Assembly: GCF_000014865.1 (NCBI RefSeq) | Contig: NC_008576.1 | Span: 1,083,501 to 1,147,500 of the forward strand | Direction: 5' to 3' | Origin: Magnetococcus marinus MC-1 | GTDB taxonomy: Bacteria > Pseudomonadota > Magnetococcia > Magnetococcales > Magnetococcaceae | DNA: 64,000 bases | In this document: positions 55,501-64,000 of the stretch, one piece after another | Layout: every line of letters begins with the position of its first letter | How positions within the stretch are numbered: position 1 is the first letter of the stretch | Position numbers and translations under genes: made by a program | Notes under the pieces: generated by a model | Seen by the model: the letters and a program-made list of their open reading frames with translations, nothing else | The model's database searches: none | What the model was told of the DNA's origin: nothing

Positions 55501-56508
55501 ATGAGTGTCATTTATAAGGCGATGCGTAATCTGCAAAGAAAAAAAGCCGAAGAGACCGTTGCGGCTGAGCCCATGGATGCCCCAACCGTTGTCGAAGCCA
55601 TTGAGGAAGAGAGGCCGTCGGTAAAACGTAGAGGGCTGGTGTGGGGCGGTGCAGGCTTGGTGGTGGTACTGCTGGGGGGATGGTTAGGTTACTACTATCT
55701 GGATCAGCAAAAACAGGAGCAGGTAGCCCAACAGCAGCGTTTAAAAGATAAAGCCGAGCGGGAGCGCCGCGCGGCAGAGGATGCCTCGGCTGAGTCGCTG
55801 GGGGATCTTAAGCTGGAGAGCGTGGTCAAGGTGTTCAGCAAAGGCAGCGTGGTGCCCATGCCGGACTATTTTGCGATGTTGGAGGCGGCCCTCCCTCAAC
55901 AGGCCCAGGCCGATCCAGCGCAAGGGGATGAAAAGCCGGTGATCGAGGCTGCCTTACCGGATGCCTTGGAGCGTTTTCTCTCCCTAGAGCAGCTGCTCGA
56001 AGAACCCCAGCCAGAGCCCCCCGTGCAGAGTGTGGTACAGAGCGCGGTAGCCGCTGCACCGCCGCCGCCTCAGGCAGAGCAAGTGGCCCCGCAGAGCGAG
56101 GAGCCGGAACAAAGGGGTCGTGAGGTTGACGAGAGCAGCACCCTGGTGCAGTTGGAGTCGGTGCGTCAGCTGACGCTAGACCTAAGTTATGCCATGCAAA
56201 AGGGGCAGGCGAAGAGTGTGGCCAAGTTGCTCACCAAGTTGCGTCAATCCCGTGGGGAAGATCACCCCATTGTGCTTAAAATGGAAGCCTTTTGGGATAT
56301 GAAAAACCAGCGCTATGGGCGCGCTATTAAGCAGCTGTACAAGGTGCTCTATACTCAGCCGCAGGATCGTGATGCCCGCTTTAATCTGGTGGTGGCCCAA
56401 CTCCATGTGGGACAACTGCGTGAGGCCAAGCGAGGTCTACGTGCCCTGCGGGAGGAGTATCCCGAGGATCTGCAAATTGCCCAATTGATGAAACGCTACG
56501 TACAATGA
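55501..56508 (+). CDS. MshN-like single-pass protein with TPR domain
   Basis: 335 residues. The N-terminus MSVIYKAMRNLQRKK matches the MSVINxxLxDLxxR start of MshN/GspB-type proteins. One transmembrane helix (about 46-67), charged coiled-coil region (KAERERRAAEDA), Pro/Glu-rich linker, and a C-terminal TPR-like helical domain (about 215-335; RYGRAIKQLYKVLYTQPQDRDARFNLVVAQLH). Probably links the inner-membrane platform to secretin or peptidoglycan. Lies 19 bases after mshL; its stop overlaps the next start (ATGA). Confidence 0.78.
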   Translation: MSVIYKAMRNLQRKKAEETVAAEPMDAPTVVEAIEEERPSVKRRGLVWGGAGLVVVLLGGWLGYYYLDQQKQEQVAQQQRLKDKAERERRAAEDASAESLGDLKLESVVKVFSKGSVVPMPDYFAMLEAALPQQAQADPAQGDEKPVIEAALPDALERFLSLEQLLEEPQPEPPVQSVVQSAVAAAPPPPQAEQVAPQSEEPEQRGREVDESSTLVQLESVRQLTLDLSYAMQKGQAKSVAKLLTKLRQSRGEDHPIVLKMEAFWDMKNQRYGRAIKQLYKVLYTQPQDRDARFNLVVAQLHVGQLREAKRGLRALREEYPEDLQIAQLMKRYVQ

Positions 56509-58727
56509 GTGCCCCCCAACATGGGTTAAACCCCACCCCAAGTAATCGAGCCCCTGCCTATGGGGAGCTCTATCTGGAGTTTTTAGGTCTTATCCGCCCC
56601 CCCTTTCCGGTGGTTCCAGATGCGGAGAATTTTTATCTGCCCGCTCGCCTGGATGTGCTGATTGCCGAGATCACCCACGGCATTCTAACCCGTAAGGGGT
56701 TTATGGTGATTACCGGCGAGGTGGGCTGTGGTAAGACCACCATCACCCGGCGCATTTTGCACACCCTGGAACACCATCCGGTAGAGAGTGCCTTGATCAT
56801 CAACACCTTCTACCAGGGGGTGGAGCTAATCGAGGAAATTTGCCACGATTTTGGCATCGCCTTGGATGAGGATGGAGGGTTGGGCAACCGCTTAAAACAG
56901 CTCAACCGATTTTTGATTGAAAAACACAAACAGGGGAAAATCTGCACCATTATTTTTGACGATGCACAAAACCTCTCCCATGAAAGTTTGGAACTGGTGC
57001 GCATGATCTCCAATTTGGAGACAGAGCATGAAAAATTGGTGCAAATTCTATTGGTTGGACAAAGTGAACTCAGTGCTAGGCTGGATGAGCACGCGCTGCG
57101 CCAGTTAAAAAGCCGCATTGTTATTTTGGGTCAGGTTACCCCCTTTAATGCCGACGAGATGAAACAGTATATCCATTTTCGCCTCAACCGTGCAGGCTCT
57201 GGTGGGGTGATTGGCATTACCGAGCAGGCCTATGCTCGGCTGTTTAACTGGACCGGTGGCAATCCCCGTTTGATCAATAAATTGATGGATCGCACCCTCT
57301 ACGGACTGTTTGCGGAGAATACCACCCGTATTGAGGCCAAGCTGGTGGATGGGGTGGCCGCCGAGGTGGGGTTGACCGATCAATGGGGGCGGCCTAACCG
57401 CCGTTCCCTCTGGACGGGCTCTTCTCTTATCCGCTATGTGTTGGCGGCGGCTGGCGGTGGGCTGCTGGTGATGGCTGGGCTCTATTTGGCTGGGGTGTTG
57501 GGGGTGCCTCAGGCACCATGGCGGGGCGATGGGCCGGTGGTGATCTCCATGGGTAGCCCGAGTATGGCGGAAGCGCCGCTGGCAGCCCTGCCTGCGCCGA
57601 TGCCGTCTGCGCCGATGCCGTCTGCGGATAACGCGGTAGAAAACGCTGTAAGCTCTCCTGCGTCTGCGACCGCTCCCCAAATGGGGGCCGAGGATGCGCC
57701 ATTTTATGTGGCAGTTCACCATTTTTTGAGTGATAAAGGGCTGCAACGTCACACAAAAAGTTATCTGCAAGCCCTACAAGAGGGGTGGTTGGAGACGCTG
57801 GCCCAACATATTCATAACGAATCCGGCTATCGCTTGGTGCGCCTAAATAAGGTGCCTGATGCCCTGCGCAAAAGCTATTTGCTGCTCAAATATAATGATC
57901 CTGTGCGGGGTGAGTCGTTTCACTTGCTGTGGAAGCCTGAGCGTTGGTTAGCCCCTGATCAGGTTGGTCCACGGAATGAAGCCTCTGCCCATCTGCAACG
58001 CATGTTGGCGATGACCCCTTTTTACAAGGGTCTGCCCGATGGCATGATTGGCCCAGAGAGCTTGAATGCGATCAAGGCGTTTCAACGTGCTTATGATCTA
58101 CCCGAGAGCGGCCAGCCCGATGCTGAGACGCAGTTTATGTTGGCGTTCTATGTGCGTAAACAGTTGCAGCTTTCTGAACGATTACAGCAGAATAAAGCGC
58201 ATATTCCGCAAGCGTCAAACGTTGCTGTTGCTGCGCAGCTTGACCCAACCATGATCGAGTTACAGCCGTTGCGGCACCAACCGGTTAGGCATAATCTAAC
58301 CCGTACCCTGCCCCTTTCGCCGTTGCAACCTAGCCAGCCGCTGGCGGTGGTTGCCCCTCTGGATGAGGGGGTGATACCCAACCGTACCGGTGGGGATAAT
58401 ACCGCACCAGCGGCGCAAGGGGATGAGCTCCGTTATGCGGTACAGGTAGCGACCTTTCAGACGCAAACACAGGCCGTTAAATTGACCGAACAGTTGCAGC
58501 AGAGCGGTATGCCGGCCTTTGTACAGCAACTGGATGCGGCGAGCGGGGGCGTGTGGCATGTGGTACGCATGGGTCCTTATTTTGATGGCGCAGTGGCGGT
58601 TCAAGCGCGGGACCAGATAAAAAAACGCTATCAGCTTTCAGCCATTATTGTTCACCTTAAGAGAGAAACCCCCCATGCGGCTGAAGCGCAGGATGGGGTG
58701 GGCCACGCTGTAGCCACGGGGGAGTGA
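56505..58727 (+). CDS. ExeA/MshM-like AAA ATPase fused to peptidoglycan-binding and SPOR domains
   Basis: 740 residues. Cytoplasmic AAA domain like ExeA/MshM (LGLIRPPFPVVPDAENFYLP; Walker A GEVGCGKT 71-78; Walker B TIIFDD 148-153; sensor GGNPRLINKL), transmembrane helix about 309-332, Pro/Ala/Met linker, a periplasmic domain about 398-485 I cannot name, a peptidoglycan-binding-1 domain about 496-548 (LPDGMIGPESLNAIKAFQRAY) and a C-terminal SPOR domain about 641-718 (RYAVQVATFQTQTQAVKLTEQL ... VVRMGPYFDG). ExeA places secretins through the cell wall; this fusion adds a second wall-binding domain. Coupled to the mshN-like gene, four bases before mshE. Confidence 0.88.
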   Translation: MSAPQHGLNPTPSNRAPAYGELYLEFLGLIRPPFPVVPDAENFYLPARLDVLIAEITHGILTRKGFMVITGEVGCGKTTITRRILHTLEHHPVESALIINTFYQGVELIEEICHDFGIALDEDGGLGNRLKQLNRFLIEKHKQGKICTIIFDDAQNLSHESLELVRMISNLETEHEKLVQILLVGQSELSARLDEHALRQLKSRIVILGQVTPFNADEMKQYIHFRLNRAGSGGVIGITEQAYARLFNWTGGNPRLINKLMDRTLYGLFAENTTRIEAKLVDGVAAEVGLTDQWGRPNRRSLWTGSSLIRYVLAAAGGGLLVMAGLYLAGVLGVPQAPWRGDGPVVISMGSPSMAEAPLAALPAPMPSAPMPSADNAVENAVSSPASATAPQMGAEDAPFYVAVHHFLSDKGLQRHTKSYLQALQEGWLETLAQHIHNESGYRLVRLNKVPDALRKSYLLLKYNDPVRGESFHLLWKPERWLAPDQVGPRNEASAHLQRMLAMTPFYKGLPDGMIGPESLNAIKAFQRAYDLPESGQPDAETQFMLAFYVRKQLQLSERLQQNKAHIPQASNVAVAAQLDPTMIELQPLRHQPVRHNLTRTLPLSPLQPSQPLAVVAPLDEGVIPNRTGGDNTAPAAQGDELRYAVQVATFQTQTQAVKLTEQLQQSGMPAFVQQLDAASGGVWHVVRMGPYFDGAVAVQARDQIKKRYQLSAIIVHLKRETPHAAEAQDGVGHAVATGE

Positions 58728-58731
58728 CATC

Positions 58732-60387
58732 ATGAACGATCAGCCGCGTAAAAAACCCATTGGTGTGCTGCTGCAAGAGAAGGGTTTGATCTCCGATGCC
58801 CACATCGGTCTGGCTTTGCAGGATCAGAAAATCACAAAAGAGCGGGTGGGTGAAATTCTTGAGCGGTTGGGCTTTGTCTCCCAGTACGATGTGGCCACCA
58901 CCATCTCGGAGCAGGAGGATCGCCCCTATCTGGATATTAACGCGGTACGCCCAGCGGAGGAGAGCCTGCGGCTGTTTAACCGCAATATCTGCGAACAAAA
59001 CGATTTTTTGCCCATGCGCCATGATACCCAAGCCGGGGCCATTGAGTGCGTAACCGCCGCAGATGATGTGGTGGCCCTGGATAAATTGATTACCCGCCAT
59101 ACCGGTTTAAAGCCCTTCTTTTACCAGGGGGAAAAGGGCAAAATCCGCAATGCGGTGCAGTACTATTACTATTTTCTGGAAAACCCGGTGGAGAAGTTGC
59201 TGGAGCGGGAAATCCAGTTGCTTAGTATGGATAAGGATGATGTGCGCAATCTGGATAACTTTGTGGCGCATCTTTTTCAGTTGGCGGTTAAAAACCGCGC
59301 CTCGGATATTCATATACGCCCCATGGACCGGGCGATTAACATCGCCTTTCGTATTGACGGTGTGTTGCGTCCCATGTTTTCCCTGCCCCCCAGCATGAAA
59401 CGGGTGATTACCACCCTGAAGATGCGGGCGGATATGGATATTGCCGAGCAGCGTCTGCCCCAGGATGGGAGCTTTGGTGAGACCATTTTGACCAACCACT
59501 ATGATTTTCGGGTCTCCACCACGGTTTGCCCCTATGGGGAAAATATGGTGATGCGTCTGTTGCCCGCCAAGAGCGACTTTATGGGCCTGCCCCAGTTGGG
59601 TTTTGAACCCGACGATATTGAGCTGGTGCGGCAGATTTTTAACGAACCCTATGGCATTGTGCTGCTGACTGGGCCGACCGGATCGGGTAAGACCACGACG
59701 CTGTATGCGGCGGTGCGGGCGTTAAACTTGACCGAAAAGAATGTGATGACGGTGGAAAACCCCATCGAATATCGTATTCCCTTGATGCGCCAGACCCAGA
59801 TTAATACCAAGGCTGGTTACACCTTCTCCAGCGCCATTCGCCACTTTTTGCGGCATGATCCAGATGTTATCTTGGTGGGGGAAATTCGCGATAAAGAGAC
59901 CGCCGAAACCGCCATCTCCGCCTCGGAGACCGGCCACTTGGTGCTCTCGACCTTGCACACCAACACCGCCTTTGGTGCGTTGCCCCGTTTGCGTTCGCTG
60001 GGGATCCCGCCCTTTATGTTGGCCGATTCTTTGGTTGGGGTGGTGAGTCAGCGTTTGGTCCGTAAAATTTGCCCCACGTGCAAAGAGGCCTATACCCCCA
60101 GTCAGGAGGAGTTGGACTACCTCAAGATTGAGGGGTTGGATACCCTCTACCGGGGGGTGGGGTGTGAAACCTGCTTTGGGACAGGTTTTCATGGTCGTAC
60201 CTTGGTCTATGAGGTGCTACGTTCGTTCCCCGCCTTGGCGGTTGCCATTGGTAATGATGCGACCTTGGATGAGATGCGCCATATTGCGGTAAGCAATGGG
60301 TATCGTGAGATTGAGACCTGTGCCCACGCCAAGCTGGTGCGGGGAGATGTCTCCCTGTCAGAAGTGGTGCGGGTGCTGGGTTATTAA
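58732..60387 (+). CDS. mshE: MshE/PilB-type pilus assembly ATPase
   Basis: 551 residues. Hexameric cytoplasmic motor powering pilin polymerisation. N-terminal MshEN-like domain (about 8-140; PIGVLLQEKGLISDAHIGLAL, GEILERLGFVS); in MshE this region binds c-di-GMP. Catalytic core: Walker A GPTGSGKTTT, Asp box (NRASDIHIRPMDR), Walker B DVILVGEIRD, His box HLVLSTLHTN, and the zinc tetracysteine CPTC...CETC. c-di-GMP control is plausible, given the EAL protein encoded elsewhere in the window, but unproven. Confidence 0.95.
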   Translation: MNDQPRKKPIGVLLQEKGLISDAHIGLALQDQKITKERVGEILERLGFVSQYDVATTISEQEDRPYLDINAVRPAEESLRLFNRNICEQNDFLPMRHDTQAGAIECVTAADDVVALDKLITRHTGLKPFFYQGEKGKIRNAVQYYYYFLENPVEKLLEREIQLLSMDKDDVRNLDNFVAHLFQLAVKNRASDIHIRPMDRAINIAFRIDGVLRPMFSLPPSMKRVITTLKMRADMDIAEQRLPQDGSFGETILTNHYDFRVSTTVCPYGENMVMRLLPAKSDFMGLPQLGFEPDDIELVRQIFNEPYGIVLLTGPTGSGKTTTLYAAVRALNLTEKNVMTVENPIEYRIPLMRQTQINTKAGYTFSSAIRHFLRHDPDVILVGEIRDKETAETAISASETGHLVLSTLHTNTAFGALPRLRSLGIPPFMLADSLVGVVSQRLVRKICPTCKEAYTPSQEELDYLKIEGLDTLYRGVGCETCFGTGFHGRTLVYEVLRSFPALAVAIGNDATLDEMRHIAVSNGYREIETCAHAKLVRGDVSLSEVVRVLGY

Positions 60388-60425
60388 GGGCAATCGTGGG
60401 ATAATCTGCAGGTGACGGTGGTGGC

Positions 60426-61652
60426 ATGGCCTATTTCTACTACAAATACTTGAGCAAGGATGGCCCCATTGCAACGGGGTTGATAGATCTGCCCTACGAT
60501 AACCCGATTTCGGCTACCACCTATCTGGAGCAGCAGGGCCACACGGTGATTGTGGTTAACCCGCTGAGCCCCTTTATGGGAGCGTTGGCGGGGTTGGCGA
60601 TCCACACCTTTGAAAAAAAAGTGACCATGGAGGAGCTGGCCGAGGGGTTAACCAACATGGCGGTTATGCTTAAAGCCGGTATTCCCCTAATCACCTGTCT
60701 TAAAGATACCATTGCCGATCATGACAACTCGACCCTATCCAAGGTGGGGCAGCAGTTGGTTATGCGGGTGGAGGGTGGCTCCAGTCTGGCAGAGGCATTG
60801 GCGGCTTATCCCCGTTATTTTCCCGATACCTTGGTCTTTTTGGTGCGCTTGGGGGAGGAGACCGGTAGCCTGGATCAGACCGTGCGTGATGCCGCCGCCC
60901 ACACGCAGAAGATGGATAAAATCCGGCGGGATACCAAAAGCGCTTTAACCTATCCCACCTTTATGTTTGTGGCCATTTTTGGGGCGATGTTCTTCTGGAT
61001 CTACCTGGTGGTCCCGCCCATGGCTGATATGTTTAAACAGTTTCAGCTGGATCTGCCGGTATTTACCAAGATGGTGATCGACGGTTCTGTGGTGATCAAA
61101 GCCAATGTGGGGATGATCTTCGGTGTGCTATTGGGGACCATTTTTACCTTGGTCGCCCTGGTTAAATCCAGCGCAGCGGTGCGTAAATTAATCCAAAGAA
61201 TTTTGATGAAAACACCGATTTTTAAGGTGATTCTTACCGCTTTTAACCTCGCTTTTATTACCCAATATATGAGCATGATGCTCAGGGCCGGGGTGGATGT
61301 GATGCGCACCTTGCAGGTGTTGAAAGAGGCGATTCCCAACGAGATCTACCGGGAGCATTTGGACCAAGTACAGGAGAATTTGGTTTCGGGGATTGGCCTG
61401 CGGGAATCCTTTGATAAGGTGGGGATCTTTCCCAACTTTGTGGTGCGTATGATCGGTGTGGGGGAGCAGTCGGGTACCTTGAGTGAACAGCTGGAGTATA
61501 TTGCTGAAGATTATCGGGTTAAGCTTGATGAGTTGGTGGGGAATATTGGTAAGTTGGTGGAGCCCATCGCCATTGTGGTGGGGGGCGGTCTGTTTATTGC
61601 GCTGGCCATGGCGCTGTTTGCCCCCCTCTACCAGTTGATTAAAAATATTTAA
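60426..61652 (+). CDS. mshG: MshG/PilC/GspF-family inner-membrane platform protein
   Basis: 408 residues, usual length. Duplicated T2SSF cytoplasmic domains (about 70-195 and 275-395; LTNMAVMLKAGIPLITCL, MSMMLRAGVDVMRTLQVLKEA) and three hydrophobic segments (about 172-198, 222-245, 377-405). Forms the rotating platform that couples the MshE motor to the pilus. Last rightward gene before a strong terminator; 38 bases after mshE. Confidence 0.95.
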   Translation: MAYFYYKYLSKDGPIATGLIDLPYDNPISATTYLEQQGHTVIVVNPLSPFMGALAGLAIHTFEKKVTMEELAEGLTNMAVMLKAGIPLITCLKDTIADHDNSTLSKVGQQLVMRVEGGSSLAEALAAYPRYFPDTLVFLVRLGEETGSLDQTVRDAAAHTQKMDKIRRDTKSALTYPTFMFVAIFGAMFFWIYLVVPPMADMFKQFQLDLPVFTKMVIDGSVVIKANVGMIFGVLLGTIFTLVALVKSSAAVRKLIQRILMKTPIFKVILTAFNLAFITQYMSMMLRAGVDVMRTLQVLKEAIPNEIYREHLDQVQENLVSGIGLRESFDKVGIFPNFVVRMIGVGEQSGTLSEQLEYIAEDYRVKLDELVGNIGKLVEPIAIVVGGGLFIALAMALFAPLYQLIKNI

Positions 61653-61802
61653 GCTTAAGCCAAACGCTGTGGGGGAGATTGAAGGGGGCTCTGTATGTTT
61701 GCCGACTCTTAGTCTGGTTGGTGGGGGTGCGACAACGCCAAGTTGGGGGGCTTGCTTTCAGCAAGATAAGTGGAGGCGCATGAGAGAAGGGGTGTATAGA
61801 AA

Positions 61803-61833
61803 AGCCCCCGTCGTATGGCGGGGGCTTTTTTTT
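61803..61833. terminator. Bidirectional terminator between mshG and the pilin gene
   Basis: Stem AGCCCCCG / CGGGGGCT (61803-61810, 61819-61826) with T8 on the right and A-rich sequence on the left. Confidence 0.9.
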
Positions 61834-61871
61834 AACGCTGCATCAACAAGACCGTCGATTAAATCCAGAGC

Positions 61872-62492
61872 CTATTGCTGCATTTTATACCAGCAAGTGG
61901 CCGCAGTGACAGCCGTCTCATCTTTAACGGTGGTGGCTGTGGGGGCGATGTCGCTGGCGCAACGGAACACACCATCATCGAACTGGACGATGCCATCAAT
62001 GGAGCTCTCCAGGGTGCTGAACAGCACAGGGGAGACCGCTTCAATTTGCATCAAGTTACCGATCAGGGTGCCCGTGCTGGTGGGTGTCGTCGAGTTAACA
62101 AACGAGACAATCAGCGTATGGGGGCTGCCAGCGGCATCATAATAGAGATATTCGTTTTCGTTACCTGTACCACGGCCACGGGGTACTTTAATACCGGTGT
62201 TGGTGAAAATTTCGGCAAAGGTAGCGCCATCGGCTACACTGGCAATACCGGTGGGGGCGGTAATAACATCGCCGGGTACAACCCCAGTGCGCTCATAGTA
62301 CTGGTTGTAGGCTTGCACCCACTGGCCAATAAACTTGTTGGTGATTTTGCGGTACTCTGCATTTCGTTGCAGATCTTTACCAACGGAGACCGCGCCGAGG
62401 ATCAAACCAATCACCACCAACACAATGGCCATCTCCATCAGCGTGAAGCCAGCCTCTTTGCGTTGGTTGTATTTTTTGACAAAACTAAACAT
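61872..62492 (-). CDS. Type IV prepilin / pseudopilin-like protein
   Basis: 206 residues. Leader of 15 residues ending KEAG, cleavage before F16, then the classic FTLMEMAIVLVVIGLILGAV with Glu5 of the mature protein: a type IV pilin or minor pilin. The globular domain carries two C-terminal cysteines (FRCASD and ATCWYKMQQ) that can form the usual D-region disulfide. AGGAGC seven bases before the ATG at 62492 fixes the start; the upstream extension to 62594 would bury the leader. On the strand opposite to the assembly genes with its own promoter, suggesting separate and probably stronger expression. Confidence 0.92.
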   Translation of the reverse strand: MFSFVKKYNQRKEAGFTLMEMAIVLVVIGLILGAVSVGKDLQRNAEYRKITNKFIGQWVQAYNQYYERTGVVPGDVITAPTGIASVADGATFAEIFTNTGIKVPRGRGTGNENEYLYYDAAGSPHTLIVSFVNSTTPTSTGTLIGNLMQIEAVSPVLFSTLESSIDGIVQFDDGVFRCASDIAPTATTVKDETAVTAATCWYKMQQ

Positions 62493-62944
62493 GTTAACAG
62501 CTCCTGTACGGCCACGGATATCTGGGTGAACGGCCAACAGGCCGCCGCCTAACCTAACGTCCAACCCGATCCCATCTGGATTGGATTGTCTCATCTATAA
62601 AGAAGTATACCACACTCCAGCTAAGATACTGGTGTGAGTTTAACGTTTCAATGGTGTGTGTCAAGCATAACGTGTAAAGTTGCAGGGCTGGTGCGACTAG
62701 GGCATAAAAATATAACAAGCGGCCCTTACGTTACAAGCACAGACAGTCTGCTAGGTGTATTTACCTACAGAGGTTTGAAATGCGTAGGATAATGTGTAAT
62801 TAGCGTGCCATCCTAAACTCTAGGGTAGCATCCCTTTGAGCAGCAGACTATCATGTTTTTTTTGATAGGGGCAAAATGGGGGCTCAGATGCCCTTTGGTC
62901 ATGTGTAACGGGGTAAGGTTTCGGCCTGGGAACAGGGATTCATT
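62493..62944. other. Divergent intergenic region upstream of the pilin gene (452 bp)
   Basis: Holds the pilin promoter (62637-62664, minus strand) with a leader of about 140 bases. An extra TATACT lies nearer the gene (near 62605). For the rightward genes a GATAAT near 62790 is a possible -10 without a matching -35. No RNA gene seen. Confidence 0.55.
62637..62664 (-). promoter_or_regulatory. Pilin gene promoter
   Basis: On the minus strand: consensus -35 TTGACA (62664-62659), 16-base spacer, -10 TAAACT (62642-62637). Confidence 0.55.
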
Positions 62945-63439
62945 ATGTTGCAGATCATTCGATTGGTCACATTAATCTTGGCTGTGGTGGGGGGCGGTAT
63001 GCTGCCCTTTGTGGTAAGTGACGCCCTAAAATCTTATGAAGCCTATCAAAAAGCCCAGCAACTTAGATCAAACGTGTTGCGGTTGCAAGGTGCCTATGCA
63101 GAGTACCAACGGGGTGTGGATCTCTACAAAGCTTACCGGCAGCGGATGTCCGCCTTTAGCCAAGTGGCCCAAGATAGTGGCATTGTGCGGGGGGAGTGGG
63201 TGCGCTATGAAGTGGATATGAAAGAGCGTTTGGTGGATGTGCCGCAGATGGGCTTTTTGTTGGAAAATGCCCGCAATGGTGGCCACTACTATTATGACCC
63301 GGTCTCTTTTGAACTCTTTGCCAGTGAGCATCCGGTCATGGAAAAGCATACCGAAGCCATGGGCGACGACGCAGGTGCGGAGGGTAGTCAGGCCCTGGTA
63401 TCCATAAAAGGCACCTTTTTGGTGTATGAGACAAAATGA
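62945..63439 (+). CDS. Small single-pass protein of the pilus cluster (MshJ/PilO-like position)
   Basis: 164 residues. One N-terminal membrane helix (about 7-25), a short coiled-coil-prone stretch (SYEAYQKAQQLRSNVLRLQGAY), and a compact periplasmic domain ending in a beta-rich segment (SQALVSIKGTFLVYETK). Size, topology and place beside pilus genes recall MshJ/PilO-type alignment-complex proteins, but I see no decisive motif. The stop overlaps the next start (ATGA). Confidence 0.6.
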   Translation: MLQIIRLVTLILAVVGGGMLPFVVSDALKSYEAYQKAQQLRSNVLRLQGAYAEYQRGVDLYKAYRQRMSAFSQVAQDSGIVRGEWVRYEVDMKERLVDVPQMGFLLENARNGGHYYYDPVSFELFASEHPVMEKHTEAMGDDAGAEGSQALVSIKGTFLVYETK

Positions 63440-64000
63440 GCATAAACACGATACTTGAACTGGATGGACAGCGGGTTCAGCTCTCGGTTAAGCGTGCCAA
63501 GGACGTGGCCGACGTTAATGAAGTCAGCGGAGATCGTTGGTTAATCACCGATTTTGGCGGTTCGGTACCACGCCTGATGATGGTGGATGCTCAACTGAAA
63601 TATGCCGAGATCAAGCTGCAACGCAAACTCCAAGAGATGGGGGAAGGGGACGAGAATAGCCGCATCCTCACCCTGTGGAAGAAAAAACGGGGTGAAAACA
63701 GTACCGAGGTGCTGTTTGGCGTGGTGCCTGGGGCCAACATGGGGGTCTATGAGGATCTGGCCTTTGAGAGCCGTGATCTGCACCTGACCTTTTCATTTAA
63801 CCGGCTGTTGCTGGCGACTTTAGAAAAATATGGGCTCAAACAGAACGTGGTGGTGTTGTTTGAGCATGACCGCCATGTGGACTATATGGTGGGCAAACAG
63901 GGGCGTATTTTGGGAGCCGGGCGTATGTCTTCGTTCGCGGCTACCAGTGAGGCCAAATTGGCCCTGGCCGAGACCATTGCCGAAGAGATGAAACTGCTGG
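63436..64000 (+). CDS. Pilus-cluster protein, possibly MshI/PilM/GspL-like, cut by window end
   Basis: At least 188 residues, C-terminus outside the window. No signal peptide or membrane segment so far. The first part is beta-rich (MSINTILELDGQRVQL, RWLITDFGGSVPRLMMVD); later stretches (HVDYMVGKQGRILGAGRM, then a helix EAKLALAETIAEEMKLL) resemble the actin-like fold of PilM/GspL/MshI proteins, which would fit next to an MshJ/PilO-like gene. This is a pattern guess. Starts within the upstream stop (ATGA), so co-translated. Confidence 0.5.
   Translation, partial: MSINTILELDGQRVQLSVKRAKDVADVNEVSGDRWLITDFGGSVPRLMMVDAQLKYAEIKLQRKLQEMGEGDENSRILTLWKKKRGENSTEVLFGVVPGANMGVYEDLAFESRDLHLTFSFNRLLLATLEKYGLKQNVVVLFEHDRHVDYMVGKQGRILGAGRMSSFAATSEAKLALAETIAEEMKLL

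Overview
The window looks like chromosomal DNA of a Gram-negative, motile proteobacterium. Lipid A/Kdo genes (lpxK, waaA), a FadL-type porin and a pilus secretin give the envelope type. A GapR-type (DUF2312) nucleoid protein and a FliX-like flagellar assembly protein are alphaproteobacterial markers, while the pilus genes are of the MSHA type better known from gammaproteobacteria. That mixture would fit a deep-branching alphaproteobacterium such as a magnetotactic coccus of the Magnetococcus type. This is an inference; no magnetosome gene is present. I see no rRNA, tRNA, CRISPR array, insertion sequence or prophage.

Layout: 1-11 kb holds a cut-off M48 protease, a c-di-GMP phosphodiesterase (PAS-GGDEF-EAL), a 3'-5' exonuclease domain protein, a secreted WD40 protein, a leftward pair (glycosyltransferase plus an Aas-like acyl-activating enzyme) and an AmrS-type radical SAM enzyme. 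11-16 kb holds Fur, a large hybrid histidine kinase and a dynamin-like GTPase. 16-25 kb is central metabolism: gltA, then ilvB-ilvN-ilvC, psd-pssA and leuA, all rightward. 25-34 kb carries a fliX-like gene, lepA-lepB-rnc-era-recO, a Trm112-like gene and two tandem CorC/HlyC-type membrane proteins. 34-43 kb has manC (leftward), convergent HU and gapR genes sharing a terminator, a highly acidic ArdA-like protein, SapC, a chemoreceptor, a FadL-type porin broken by a single-base frameshift, and a Sel1-repeat protein.

43-64 kb is the most unusual part. A carbamoyltransferase overlaps a WecA/MraY-type sugar-phosphate transferase; then come two paralogous SPOR-domain proteins that share an N-terminal domain I cannot name, and a stand-alone degenerate receiver. 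After a leftward waaA-lpxK pair follows an MSHA-type pilus operon: secretin (mshL), TPR protein (mshN-like), an ExeA/MshM-like ATPase fused to a peptidoglycan-binding domain and a SPOR domain, mshE and mshG. A type IV pilin lies on the opposite strand, and two further rightward genes (MshJ/PilO-like and MshI/PilM-like, the last cut by the window end) follow. Three SPOR proteins beside a pilus machine suggest an envelope apparatus tied to division-site or denuded peptidoglycan; this is the best candidate here for something undescribed.

Most starts were refined by looking for ribosome binding sites, so several genes are given shorter than their longest open frame. Function calls rest on remembered family motifs, not on database searches.
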